DNA of 64,000 nt from Polytrichum commune (Eukaryota > Streptophyta > Polytrichopsida > Polytrichales > Polytrichaceae): assembly GCA_950295325.1 (NCBI GenBank), contig OX485805.1, positions 23,299,501-23,363,500 of the forward strand. Direction: 5' to 3'. This document shows, one piece after another, positions 36,345-47,659 of this stretch (position 1 is its first letter; every line of letters starts with the position of its first letter). The translations under genes and the position numbers were made by a program. A model generated the notes under the pieces. That model searched no databases and was not told the DNA's origin. It saw nothing but the letters and a program-made list of their open reading frames with translations.

Positions 36345-36721
36345 GAACACTGAACTAGGTCTTAGGTTTTTTCTTCCTAGCGAGTCCTACCTCGGAGGCT
36401 ACTCTTGTCATCCACAATAAGGTATGATTTGATGACCTCCACATCATTGGTGTCTCATGGTAGCCTGTAAATCGATCACGACCCCCAAAACATTCAAGGA
36501 ACCTACTAACACAATTTAGAGTGCCAAAAAGCACTGCTCGGTGGATTCAGTAATAACGCTAAAACCCTCAGGTTGAGAAGGCAAGGCAGCAGATCGGATG
36601 TCAATGTCCTGTAAATTACTCCATTTTTTTCAATTCTAACACAGGCTATTCCAGTTCTTGTGGTATGCCTTTTAGAAGCAGCAGTTTTGAGCTTGAATGT
36701 TTCACCTATTACATCATGACT

Positions 36722-37090
36722 TAAGAGAGTTATCCGTAAAGTCCCTCAAAGAGGGACAACACTGTGGCTTTGATCCTTCTTTGAGAAAACTTTCTATTAA
36801 GACCTCACTAGCTTGTCATTAGCTTGTTAGCTTGTTGTTAGCTTATTAGCTCATTAGCTCATTAGCCTGTTATTGGGGACCTTGTCTTTCCACCTTTCAA
36901 ACTTTGAGAGATTTTAAAGATCTAAACGAGGGTATGCGCATGGGACTCGCTGTCCAATGCCAGGGCTAGCTTGGTCCACCCGCCCCTAGTAGGACAAACT
37001 AGGAAGCCGGTTTTCAAGAGCCCGACACCGCTCTTTGTTCAGCCGACACTTGGGTGACTTTGTGTTGATTCTCATGAGCGCAGTGTTGGG
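36722..37090 (+). repeat. Dispersed repeat family J, copy 1
   Basis: About 360 bp matching 44735-45105: GAGTTATCCGTAAAG, GAGGGAC, TTTGAGAAAACTTTCTATTAA, GGCTAGCTTGGTCCACCC, GACTTTGTGTTGATTCTCAT in the same order. A B-box-like GGCTTTGATCC occurs near the left side. Possibly a SINE or part of an LTR element; the class is not decided. Confidence 0.6.
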
Positions 37091-37338
37091 GACTAAACCC
37101 ATGATTTCATCTACTTTACGAATTGTTACTTGGTTCATTTTTTTCGAAGGTGTGTCCCATCTCAAAGCCCCGTTGTTTGAGAATTCTTGCAACCATTTTT
37201 GCATTGCAACTACACCAATCTCCACATCACGCGTTTCTTTGGTGAATGGAGTGCAAGGCAACTTCTAAGAAACAACGAATTGAAAAGAAGTAAATTTTAT
37301 GATGTTGTGGTGGTATTGTGTTGTTGGTTGCTTATGCA

Positions 37339-37795
37339 CTACACCGTTTATGGTATTGAGTGTCACATACACTATTTGCAAAGGGCCTAAACTAGATGCT
37401 TAGAGGTTTTAAAAGTGTCATGCCTGCAAATTACTAATATGATTCCATTCGTCAACATAAGTAACTTTAAGTGAAAAATTATCTACATTATGACATTTAG
37501 AGTAGTACATTGGGATATGTTACATGATAGTCTTGCATTTTAGTATGCAAGGGGAAGATAATCTTGTGTACACTTTAGTCAGCCTGTTGACCATTGTGTA
37601 ACATAGACATGCACCTCATAACACTATTGAATATGCTCATGCCAAGATGTTAGTAAGTGCACTTGAATGCCAAGTGTCATGAGGTGAGAATTATGGTGAA
37701 GTTGTTAATCATCAATGTAACCTAGCATACGTCTCAAAATAGGGTAAGTGACACTATTACGCATGTGATACTAAATACCATAAACGGTGTGGTAG
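37339..37795. mobile_element. Inverted-repeat element family I, copy 1
   Basis: Left end CTACACCGTTTATGGTATTG pairs with the right end ACCATAAACGGTGTGGTAG over about 28 bp. The same ends delimit 38204-38422. A single right end also lies at about 56208-56235. Probably a MITE; the target duplication is not obvious. Confidence 0.6.
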
Positions 37796-38203
37796 AAAAC
37801 ATGGTCCCAAATAACACGGTTTCAAATAACCGTTTGTTACATTGACATTATTAATCTAGACCCTTCCTTCATGCATTGATTGCGCCAATGCATGTTGTTT
37901 GAAACATGCGTGTATTCTTTTGGGACCATGTTTCCTACAACATCAAATAATTTTATTATAGTATGGGTGAAAAGTAAGCATGAAGTATTTAACGTGGGCC
38001 ACTCTAATTGTCTAGTTGGGGTGGAAATAGCTTGGGTCCAAGACCCATGGTCTTCCCCTCAATCTTTGTTGAGGATTCCGACCAACACCTTAAAAATAAA
38101 ATTTAAAAATAAGATCAATTTATGTCAAAAGTAATATAGGTGAAAATGTTCCCACATCAATTTCTTACATGAACCATCAAATGTGGCCCACACTAATTTT
38201 CAA

Positions 38204-38422
38204 CTACACCATTTATGGTATTGAGTGTCAAACACTATTTGGAGTCATGCAATGATATAACTTTTTATGAGTATTGGAAGTTTTCACCAAGTAAAAATGT
38301 TCAATAATGTTCAAACAACCAATTTTACCTTTTTATGGACAACAAATGAGATATGTAGTGAATAATCATAGCATCGTGTGATTCCATATTGTAAGTGACA
38401 CTAAACACCATAAACATAGTAG
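38204..38422. mobile_element. Inverted-repeat element family I, copy 2
   Basis: A 219-bp unit with ends CTACACCATTTATGG and CACCATAAACATAGTAG, a shorter derivative of the element at 37339-37795. No coding frame. Confidence 0.6.
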
Positions 38423-38443
38423 ATATTTAGCATGGGTTGAAAC

Positions 38444-38799
38444 GCCCCGGGCTAGAACACATCTTCATTTGGCTGGGCCCCGCCCCTCCCACACCTCCTT
38501 CACTGCCCGGTCTTCATGCCCGCACTTGCGTGGGAACTCTTCCCTATTGGGAACCAATGTGACAATACTTGAAGAGTCAAGCCATTAAGCTCCTTTGGCA
38601 TGTGAAGCAACTCCATCAAAAGACTTGGGAATAGCGAAAGTGATGTCAACTTGAATATTTGTAATTTTGACCGGGTATTGTCACATTGGTCCCCAACTAA
38701 GAACAATTCTCACACAGGTCTGGACAGGAAGATTGGGCAGTGAAAAAGGCGTGGGAGGGGCAGGACCCAGCCGAATGAAGAGGTGTTCTAACCCGGGGT
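38444..38799. mobile_element. Family H: Mutator-like MITE with about 70-bp TIRs and 9-bp target duplication
   Basis: A 356-bp element. The left arm starts GCCCCGGGCTAGAACAC and includes CTGGGCCCCGCCCCTCCCAC. The right arm is its diverged inverse, ending GTGTTCTAACCCGGGGT. It is flanked by the perfect 9-bp repeat GGTTGAAAC (38435-38443, 38800-38808). Long TIRs plus a 9-bp TSD are typical of Mutator-like elements. The inner parts carry a second inverted pair (TGTGACAATAC / ATTGTCACATTGG). Confidence 0.85.
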
Positions 38800-39288
38800 G
38801 GTTGAAACCTAGTGTAGCTCACACTAGTAGGATTATTTAGTGTAGCGGTGAATCGATTGGAAGAGTGGTTTACGACACCCTACGCTTTGGTACATCAACT
38901 TATGAGCAGTGCATCTTTATGCGCATGATAAGCTTACCATGACCTTGAAATATGGAAGGCGTGTGTCTTAAATTCTTTTGGGAAAATAATAATAGAGTTG
39001 GCCGGCAATAGGGTCATGTGGGGCCACTATGACGTGTCAAATTAAAGCATTTTCAGGTGACAGGCTAGCACATGAAATGAATATATATATCACCAACCAA
39101 CTTAGTAGTGCCAGCCTGGCCGTCGGTACAATTAAAATTGGCCACCTGGCATAAAGGGGTCCCTAGCCTATCCCTTTGTGTTTATTTTTAGCTAGACCAC
39201 CACAAGATAGGCCATCAAGTGTGCCACCACTTGGGAAGCCAGTACTCATTTGTGCTGGACATTTCAATTACTTTTAAGGCAGATGGGC

Positions 39289-39523
39289 CAGGGATTGGGG
39301 AGATTTTTGGGCATACTAATCGGTTGAGATCCTAGTGTTTGCAAGGCCAACCGGTTAATACATGTTGACATCCTCCAGTTTTCCTTTATTCAATTGGGGT
39401 ATATTCTTTTATAGATTCCTCTAAAATGATCGATAATTTCCATGTAGTCTTGAACTTTAACCAGTTATTTCTCAAACTCAACCGGTTCATTTGTAAGTGA
39501 CTGTTGGTTCTCCCTGATCATTG
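39289..39523 (-). mobile_element. MITE family A, full-length copy
   Basis: A 235-bp reverse-oriented copy with ends CAGGGATTGGGGAG and CTCCCTGATCATTG. Flanks AGATGGGC (39281-39288) and GGATGGGC (39524-39531) match at 7 of 8 positions. A family B MITE begins about 25 bp further on. Confidence 0.85.
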
Positions 39524-39556
39524 GGATGGGCAGTGTTCAATGGTTTCTTTTACTGA

Positions 39557-40055
39557 GGGCCATTTCACACATGAGACTGAGAGCATGTGCCCACTGCACT
39601 TCAAGAATTATCGTTGGTGGAAAAGGTGGAGCTGGTCCAAGTTCGCTTCACACTACGCTTGAGGGACCAACGGAGTATGTGAATGCAAGATGGATGTAAA
39701 GTCTACGTAGATTCCTACATGGCATCGAATGGTTCAGGTTTCATGGTCACTTGGACTATTTTCAAAAACCGTTTCTTGGAGGTAGGCCTAACACAAATCC
39801 GGGAGACCATGGCACTCCGAACGCTCACAACCGTTGATTTATTCTATTTTGGCATGTGTGAGGACCCACATGAATAGAAATTCATTGAAATGGCGTTTCA
39901 TTGAGGGCCCGGTCACATATGGCTTCACACTACACTTGAGGATCCGTGACCACACTACATGATTTTGGAGGTGTGTTGGGACGGCCTTAGGACACTTTCT
40001 TTTGGGCTCTCATTGTTTCATGGTCATAGCTCTTCGAACGTGTGTGAAGTGGCCT
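39557..40055. mobile_element. MITE family B (Tourist/PIF-Harbinger-like), copy 1
   Basis: About 499 bp with ends GGGCCATTTCACACATGAG and GTGTGAAGTGGCCT. TGA flanks both sides (39554-39556, 40056-40058), compatible with a 3-bp target duplication. The interior shares GGTAGGCCTAACACAAA, GAACGCTCACAACC and GGTGTGTTGGGACGGCC with the copy at 43893-44165. Confidence 0.7.
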
Positions 40056-40058
40056 TGA

Positions 40059-42738
40059 ATAGCCCACTTCTCCGAGGATACTATAGCTCTCTAGTAGCTT
40101 GGGCATAAAATAATGTATTTCAAAGGTGCCTAAATTTTTGGGGAATTAACTTCGTTGAGTGTCCCAAAAAAAGAAATTACATTCAAAGAGTGCCTAAAAT
40201 CAAAACAATGCAAGTGACATTTAGTGGAATCCAACAAAGTAGCATCAAATAACTTCAACAATGTCTTCACTCAACATCAATCTCACTCATGGTCTAAAAA
40301 CAATACAAGCATGAATTTTCATGACTTGGTTAAGGGAAGTGTTTAGGTTAATCGTAGCCGCCATAGATGAAATTAGGAAAACCATCCATGAATTATAGAA
40401 ATGACTTGGATGAATGTCTAACTTATTGTAAATTACTCTTTGAATCTACCCAATTTTAGAATATTGTTTTTTGGTTTGCCTAATTTACTTTCATACTATA
40501 ATTAATAATTAGACAAAAGGGTGCCCAACGTGCTAGAGAGCTACAATATGAAGCACACGATTAGTACGAGATGGTTAGCAGGTCCAAATCATGATCATAG
40601 CCACTTTCATTATATTTTCAGAGGTCATATGAATATATTATTCAATTTTAAAGTGAATATTCTCGTGCTAATTAAATAGGCATATGGGTCCCCCCCCCCA
40701 CAAAAAGAAAAAAGAAAAAGAAAAAGAAGATTGTGTTGATTGTTGAGCTTAGGATGGATATCATAATTCGAACACATGTCTATTTGGTGTCCATTTGTAG
40801 AGCCACATCTACTCAAATGTAGGTGATCAGTCAAGATAAGTGATTGAATAAGACTCTTTTACCTTATGTACAAATTACGTGCTTCCATTTTCTTAGAGGA
40901 TCTGATTTATTAAAGGGTGGGATTAAACTAGGGTCCAAGACCAAAGAAACTCCAAAAATCGAGCTATCTTATCAACTGAGAGCTTAAGATTTGGACCTAA
41001 GGAGTTTACATTGATGTCCACATTCCAATAAACATTAATGATCATTTAAACTCCCTTTAAACTCAATGAGTGTTCATGCATCATAATCAATCTTCTTTTG
41101 GCTCCATGACGCCAAATTGTAAAGTATTCTTTTCCCTTTAGAACAAAAACATTAAAACAAGATGAAAAAAACCTAACAAAGCCAACGTGGTGTGGCGGTG
41201 GATTAGTGCCAACTTTGCATCAAATGTAACCGATGATGTCGCCAACAAATCAACCATTATAGCTCCTCCCTTGTGACCTAACTCCAATTTTTAGGAAAGA
41301 ACTACATCCTATCACCAACTTCAAATTTTGGATAAAACAAACAGGAAGTTAAATGACATTCTTCATTATGCATTGTGCAGCCAACATGCATATACTCAAT
41401 AAACCCCCAAAAAACCATTTTCACAACTAATCCTTTTACTTTAGTAATTGAGTGCTAATCCATGTTCACATGCTCTCTTAATCATTTAAAGGTAGAATAA
41501 TAGACATAGAACTACATAGTTTGCTAAATTTCTAGACTTGCTAAGAAAGTGATTGTGCACATACATGGGTGCACTGTCACCCACTCTTCGCTTTCCCAAA
41601 TATTGACCCCTATCTCTAAGACTGGGTCGGGTTGAGCTTGTCTCCTAAGGGTCCTACACTATATAAGGTCAATATCATGACTAACACCAATTTCTCTAAG
41701 ATTTCGTAAATATCTATAATACATACTTTTAGGATGATACTAAATGTAATATTGATCCAAAAATATTAAAGGATACATATGAATACAGTAAATTAGTTTG
41801 AAGACACACTCATACAACTCCACGTCAAACACAAATACTATATTCATCTCAATAACTTGGAATTGCAAATCAACACAATATGTCACTCTATTAAAAAGGT
41901 CACATTAATGACCCTATTATGTGTACACTATGCCTACCTGGTTTGAAAATACCAGGTGGCCTGCTTACCAAGGCCAAGGTATGGGGATGGACTTTGAGAC
42001 GAAGGGATGTCAATGTGATCAGAGGCATCTTACTCAATTCAACATGTACACTCTAACCTCCATAGTACGACACTCGATTATAGGACACCTCTACTATACG
42101 ACACATTTCCCTAATGTATTTCAAAATTCATTATGTACCTCCATTAGGTACACATTAGGTTCATTAGGATTGGCCCACTTTGATTAATTCCATGCTAATT
42201 TCCCGTCCACACTTATAGGACTGCATTGATTATCCCAACTAATGCATGTGGTATTGATTCCTGAAACACGCAGTTTTTAGCCAAACCTCAAAATTAACGA
42301 GGGCTAAATTTTCTACTGAGTGAAACTAATTTTATGACTACATGCCCATTTACCATAGATTTGAAGAAAATTAATGCATCCTCTAGGGTGTTTGTAGAGT
42401 GATAAAAAATATATGTAGACACATGTTTGGTCAACATGACTTTACTCAATCCTATGTTGAGTTCCTTTTCTATACTTAGCATATGACAAGGCCTCCACTA
42501 TCTTACCTTTATGGGAAGAAACTGACATTGGTATGAATAGTATGAAATTTGTGAATAGTGTTGGTATTTGCAATGAATTGTGCCGCTACTTTCAGTGAAC
42601 AATATTGTTATGATATAGGGTTTTCAATGAATAATATCTGGATGAACAATACTTCCTTGATCTTCTAATGGCACTACTTTCACCTTCACTAATTTCGCAC
42701 ATGCACTATAAGCCCTCCCTCACTATTTGGAATACTCT
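40059..42738. other. Intergenic, no supported gene
   Basis: AT-rich. Contains a copy of a recurrent intergenic repeat near 40610-40870 with a C run at 40691-40699, and a segment near 42470-42560 that is shared with 54245-54330 (TTAGCATATGA..GGCCTCCACTAT..GGGAAGAAACT). No gene is convincing. Confidence 0.45.
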
Positions 42739-43330
42739 GGGCCACTTCACACATGAGAGGCAAGAGTTGTGACCTTGTAATGGTGAGGTCCCCTGACTCT
42801 CATCCAAAGGCCGTACCATGGGTGCTGGGAAAGCTATTTTATGTAGTCATGGGCCCTCAAGCATAGTGTGAAGTGAGAATGGACCATGTTGTGGGACCAT
42901 TGCATATTTTGTTGGCAGAAAAAGGGGAGGATTTGGTATAGTATAATATGTCTCAAACTTTATTAATTTAAGAGAATTACTTGGTGATGTTTGTCTGTCT
43001 TGGAATCTGTTTTGGAATATGCCCTACTGTTTGTCATGCTAGGGAAAAATATTAAAAAAAGTCACGGTCTTCCGGAATTTGCATCAGGCCCACCTCTTGG
43101 AGGTGCGCCTGACGCAAATTCCGGTAGACCATGTACCTTTATCCACAACTTGCCATGTAGGACTCCATGTAGGACTCCATGTAGACGTTTCATCCACGAA
43201 CTTTTCGTTGGGCCTTTAAACCTTCACCTCCTAGTGTGAAGTGAACTTGGATGGTCTCCGCCTTTTCGACCAATGAGAGCTCTTACATTGCCATGGTCAG
43301 TGGCCTTCAGCCTTGTGTGTGAAGTGGCCC
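42739..43330. mobile_element. MITE family B, copy 2, with internal perfect-like hairpin
   Basis: A 592-bp unit with ends GGGCCACTTCACACATGAG and GTGTGTGAAGTGGCCC. Near its middle (about 43067-43131) lies a hairpin with arms of about 30 bp: GGTCTTCCGGAATTTGC pairs with GCAAATTCCGGTAGACC around CACCTCTTGGAGGTG. The flanks TCT/TCA are only partly matched. Confidence 0.65.
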
Positions 43331-43358
43331 TCAGTGTAGCTAATGCAGTGAGCTCAAC

Positions 43359-43592
43359 CAATGAACAGGGAGAACCGGCTACTAATTACAGATGAACTGC
43401 TTTGAGTTTGAGAAATAACCAATTGAAGTTCAAGACTGCAGGAAAATTACCCATCATTTAAAAGGAAATCTGAAGAATATACCTAAGATGAATAGAGTAA
43501 ATCTAAAAGATCACAACACTGTAACCAGTTGGACTTGGAAACACTAGGAACTTGACCGATTATGCCCAAACATCCCCCCCCCCCGGACACCG
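43359..43592 (+). mobile_element. MITE family A, full-length copy
   Basis: A 234-bp copy from CAATGAACAGGGAG to a right end expanded by a C run (GGACACCG). Flanks AGCTCAAC (43351-43358) and AGCTCTAC (43593-43600) match at 7 of 8 positions. Confidence 0.8.
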
Positions 43593-43643
43593 AGCTCTAC
43601 AGAACAACTGCTTGGAGAGAATTGGAATCAGTTGTGTGCCGAC

Positions 43644-43881
43644 CACTGTCCAGGGAGAGCTGTCAGTTAGTTAAAGATGAACCGGTTGAGTTTGAGAAAT
43701 AATAACCGGTTGAAGTTCAAGACTTCAGGAGAATTACCGACCATTATAGAGGAATCCATGGAAGAATATACCTCAAATGAATGAAAGCGGCAACACTGGA
43801 AGATTATGTCAACATGTACCCGACTGGGTTTAGAATCACTAGGATCTTGACCGACTACACCCACAAACTTCCCGGGCACTG
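43644..43881 (+). mobile_element. MITE family A, full-length copy with perfect TSD
   Basis: A 238-bp copy from CACTGTCCAGGGAG to CCCGGGCACTG, flanked by perfect 8-bp GTGCCGAC at 43636-43643 and 43882-43889. It sits 11 bp from a family B element. Confidence 0.88.
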
Positions 43882-43892
43882 GTGCCGACTAA

Positions 43893-44165
43893 GGGCCACT
43901 TCTTGGAGGTAGGCCTAACACAAAACCGTTGGGAGACCATGGCACTCCGAACGCTCACAACCATTGGTTTATTTTTCATGTGTGAAGACTCGCATGAATA
44001 GAAATTCATTGAAATGACATTTGGTTGAGGACCCGGTCGCATATGACTTCACACTACACTTGAAGGTCCGTGACCACACTACATGATGTTGGAGGTGTGT
44101 TGGGACGGCCTTTGGACACTTTCTTCTGGGCTGTCACAGCTCTTGGCTCGTGTGTGAAGTGGCCC
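43893..44165. mobile_element. MITE family B, copy 3
   Basis: A 273-bp shorter derivative with ends GGGCCACTTCTTGGAGG and GTGTGTGAAGTGGCCC, preceded by TAA and followed by TCA. It is colinear with the right two-thirds of the copy at 39557-40055. Confidence 0.65.
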
Positions 44166-44496
44166 TCACTTATGAATGCAAAGGTTTTGGATGTCAACTA
44201 GGGCGTCAACTTTCCATGTGAGACAGTGAGTCTGATTCCGAATCAAAGTGCGTACTTAACTTACTTGCAAGTCCTTTTATTGTCCCTTGCCTGTCCTTTC
44301 AAAACGTTAGTGCAACACGGAACCGCACCCCCCCCCCCCCCCTGGGAGTTATAAGGCCGGCTGAAAAGGATAAAGAGTATATACCTGAATCCTTCACAGG
44401 CTGAACATGCAGATGCACATTCTACTTATATTCCTAGGGATGCATGGGAACATGTGGTCCCCAGGCTCCCCTCATAAGTTATGTATTACATTGGAG

Positions 44497-44729
44497 CTTT
44501 GATTGGGGAGAACCGGTGGTTAGTTATAGGTTAACTGGTTAGTTTGAGGAATAACCGGTTGAAGTTCAAGACTGCAGGAAAATTATCGATCATTTTAGAG
44601 GAATCTATAGTAGAATATACCCCTAATTTAATAAAGGAAGAACCGGTGGATGTCAACATGTAACCGGTTGGACTTGCCAACACTAGGATCTCAACCGATT
44701 AGTATGCCCAAATATCTCCCCGGTCACTG
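44497..44729 (+). mobile_element. MITE family A, full-length copy with perfect TSD
   Basis: A 233-bp copy from CTTTGATTGGGGAG to CTCCCCGGTCACTG, flanked by perfect CATTGGAG at 44489-44496 and 44730-44737. It contains several complete AACCGGTT motifs and represents the family well. Confidence 0.9.
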
Positions 44730-44734
44730 CATTG

Positions 44735-45105
44735 GAGTTATCCGTAAAGCCTCTGAAAGAGGGACGAAGCCGTGGGTTTGATCCTCCTTTGAGAAAACTT
44801 TCTATTAAGAGCTCATTACTAGCTCGCCATGTATCAGAGGTTGTTTTGAAAGTTGGTTTAACTTTTGGGACTTCCTCTTTCCATTTCTTAAGCTTTGAGG
44901 GAATCTTAGGACCTAAAATAGGGATGGCACTTGGGGTCCACTGTCCTAAATCCCGGATTGGTCTATGGAAGGCTAGCTTGGTCCACCCATCCTAATAGGA
45001 CAAGCTAGAAAGCCGGTTTTTAATAGCCCAACACCTCTCTTTGTGTGCGGGAACTTGGGTGACTTTGTGTTGATTCTCATAAACTTAGGGTTGGGACTAA
45101 GGGTG
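44735..45105 (+). repeat. Dispersed repeat family J, copy 2
   Basis: Colinear with 36722-37090. It carries GGGTTTGATCC, a B-box-like motif, about 40 bp from its left side, then CTAGCTTGGTCCACCC and GACTTTGTGTTGATTCTCAT. No coding frame is conserved between the two copies. Confidence 0.6.
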
Positions 45106-46871
45106 AGTTTCCATGTAGGCCGCTCACCCACCAAATTCTAGTTTGAATAAGGAGAAACTTGTTCAATTGTAGAGGGAATATGATGGGGTAAGGTTCGTAT
45201 GTGCCAACTAACTATTTCCCACGTTCTCAAATTCGGGCCCACCTACTAACCCTCTCCTCCAAGTTACCAAGGATGGAGTTGTAGACCAACATGGTTCTCT
45301 TGAGTCTTCAAGCGGTCTTAATCCTTCCGTGGCTGACACTTGTAGATTAAAGATTCTACACTGGGCACAAGGAAGTCTAGAGGCATGTGTCCATGGCCCT
45401 CCATATTCTAGTGCAGAGTCCGGGGATTTATGTAGAGAAAACGGCTAATTGCCAAGCTTTCTGGAGATGGCTCGGATTTTTCAATTTTTACCCAGAAGTG
45501 GGCCTAGAGAATGCAAAATTTATCGGTTGATAGCGCCCATTTCCTAATGTATTTAGGAAATTAGCCGACATTTTTTTTTCATTTATGCAATTTCCGAAAG
45601 GTCTAAAGTGGGGTTGGTTTTATATTTTGGTGTTGGATGTGTCATTGTCATTTTTAAAAAAAAATTCAAGTGTTTAGGATTAAATAATGTGGGCATTCAC
45701 TTTTTTTTTTTTTTTTGTCTAAATAATATCCTTAGTAGGAGTTGAACTTGGCAAAGCCCCTACCATATTAGGGCTAAGGATTTAGCCTTCGGAAAATACA
45801 AGCACCACAAAAGGGTCCAAGTATTATCCGGAGGCTAGTTAGTATTGAAAAATCACGAAATTTGCGTACCATTGCCATGAGTATCAATTGCCCCAAACGA
45901 AAACCTCTTAAAGCTATTGTCACTCAACAATCCAACAATTCTAGAACTCAAAAACTCATAATGCAAACGAAAATGCAAGCTCCACCGCTGCGGAATGGAA
46001 GTTGTGGCGGGAAGCAAGTAACCCTAAACCACAAGCCAACAAGGCATAGTCTCCAACTATGCATAGCTAGTATTGAAAAATTACCTAAAAAATATATATT
46101 TGGTCGGCTGCCCGCCGTGAAAATAAATTTTCAATCGGTAATTTGCCGTGGATACTCTAGGGCAGCTTGCCTTAATGCCGGCATTTTTTTTTTCCCTAAT
46201 CGGACCATTTCCGTAAACCTTGATTTTCTTCCGGAACCCCTTCCTAAACTTTCCAATTGCATTCGGAAATTCTCAAAATCAACCGGCTAGCTTGTAACTA
46301 ACTGCCGCACTACCCGTTCATTGTTCTAGTGGCCCGCCAAAATGTGGTTGGGTGGCGGGTTGCGCTTAACTACATGACAACACCTCTAATCCATTATTAT
46401 CTAGAATCTAGTGGGTGAGTGGTCTACATGGAAACTCGCCCTAAACCCATAGTTTCATTTGGTTTACTTTATGAATAACTCTATTATGTAGTTTTTTGAT
46501 TCATGAAAGGAAGGAAACGCATTCCATTCCATAAATAAACAAATAAAAGTAACGTCGAGGTTTAGTTTATAAACCCACGTGAATGGGAGCTTGTTCTTTT
46601 GTACCATGTTCCATCACACTTGTTTGCTTGACCAAAATCCGATATTACTGGTAATTGGTAGCTTATAACAAACATAATTTGGATATTTTTGAACTATTGA
46701 ATTGAAGCCTATAAGAGATTGTCTCGTGGGTCAATCATGGATTGAATCCATACTTAAGTTGGATGTACCTAATTCCAACACAACAATAATTTGAACATAC
46801 ACCAAAAAAGATATGTGTTTGAAAGAGATTGGACTACAAGCTCAAAATATGCTAATTGTTGTAGGCTCAAT
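45106..46871. other. Intergenic; a family A remnant near 46195-46322
   Basis: No gene is supported. A 142-codon open frame at 45862-46290 lies partly over a diverged family A-like tail (GGAAATTCTCAAAATCAACCGG .. TTGTAACTAACTGCCG with mismatches) and has no domain. It is treated as chance. Confidence 0.45.
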
Positions 46872-47279
46872 CACGGGTAGATCACTCCATTGTCAAGTTG
46901 AACACCACGTGCGACCAAAAAAAATATTCTTTTGGTAAGTTGCACCACCAAAATGGGTCAAAATTTTATCAATTTTTTTTCATGAGTAGATATACACAGT
47001 ACCTATGACATAGTCAAAAGTGGTAACTAAATTTGATGATTTGTTTTTTTCATAAAACATACCGTTTCTAACTAGAATGACACAAAATTGAACTAAAAAA
47101 ATTACTAAAAAAAAAAGATGACTAAAAATTTCAAAAAAGTATACAAACGATACTAACAATGGTTATGTATATGTAGAAAGAATATCATAAATTTTAAAAT
47201 TATATATGGCATGTAATATAGGGGTAGCAAACTTTGTCCGCACGTGGTGTCAACTTGACAATGAAGTGACCTCCCCGTG
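46872..47279 (+). mobile_element. MITE family C (hAT-like), copy 2
   Basis: A 408-bp copy, the same length as 3441-3848, with about 45-bp inverted ends (CACGGGTAGATCACTCC / CCTCCCCGTG). It is flanked by perfect GGCTCAAT at 46864-46871 and 47280-47287. High similarity to copy 1 and the perfect TSD imply recent activity. Confidence 0.9.
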
Positions 47280-47454
47280 GGCTCAATAGTCAATATGATT
47301 TTGGGGGGAGGGGGGACCCTAATGAATCAACTTTCAATGGGGGAACCCAAAATGACACCAACTACTACATCAACTCGATCATTGGAAGAAGAAAAAAGGA
47401 GGGGTCAACCTATTGGATCAATTTGATTGATGAGACGGTCCGAAATGACCCTAA

Positions 47455-47655
47455 ACTACCGGATGTCAGTGGAAAGGTACCCAAATTGAATGGAGGGTTT
47501 AGCAATTCGATTCCCAAATGTGAAATATTCTCTCTACTTGATGGAAAACCAAGAGCCCACCCACCCCAAGGTAGGCATTAAAGCCCACCTTGCACCAAGG
47601 GGATCCTTGAGAAGGGAAAGGCCAACAGGCTCAAATTCATGTCGGATTGCATAAC
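47455..47655 (+). mobile_element. SINE family D, + strand copy
   Basis: Contains the degenerate head (box B-like ATTCGATTCCC near 47508), then CTCTCTACTTGATGG, CCAAGAGCCCACCCACC, AAGGTAGGCATTAAAGCCC and AACAGGCTCAAATTCATG, the inverse of the copies at 2426-2703 and 3258-3918. The tail is truncated near 47650. Confidence 0.65.
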
Positions 47656-47659
47656 GTTG

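Noticed and set aside
45862-46290. 142-codon open frame
   Set aside because: No domain or exon structure, and its end overlaps a diverged MITE A remnant.
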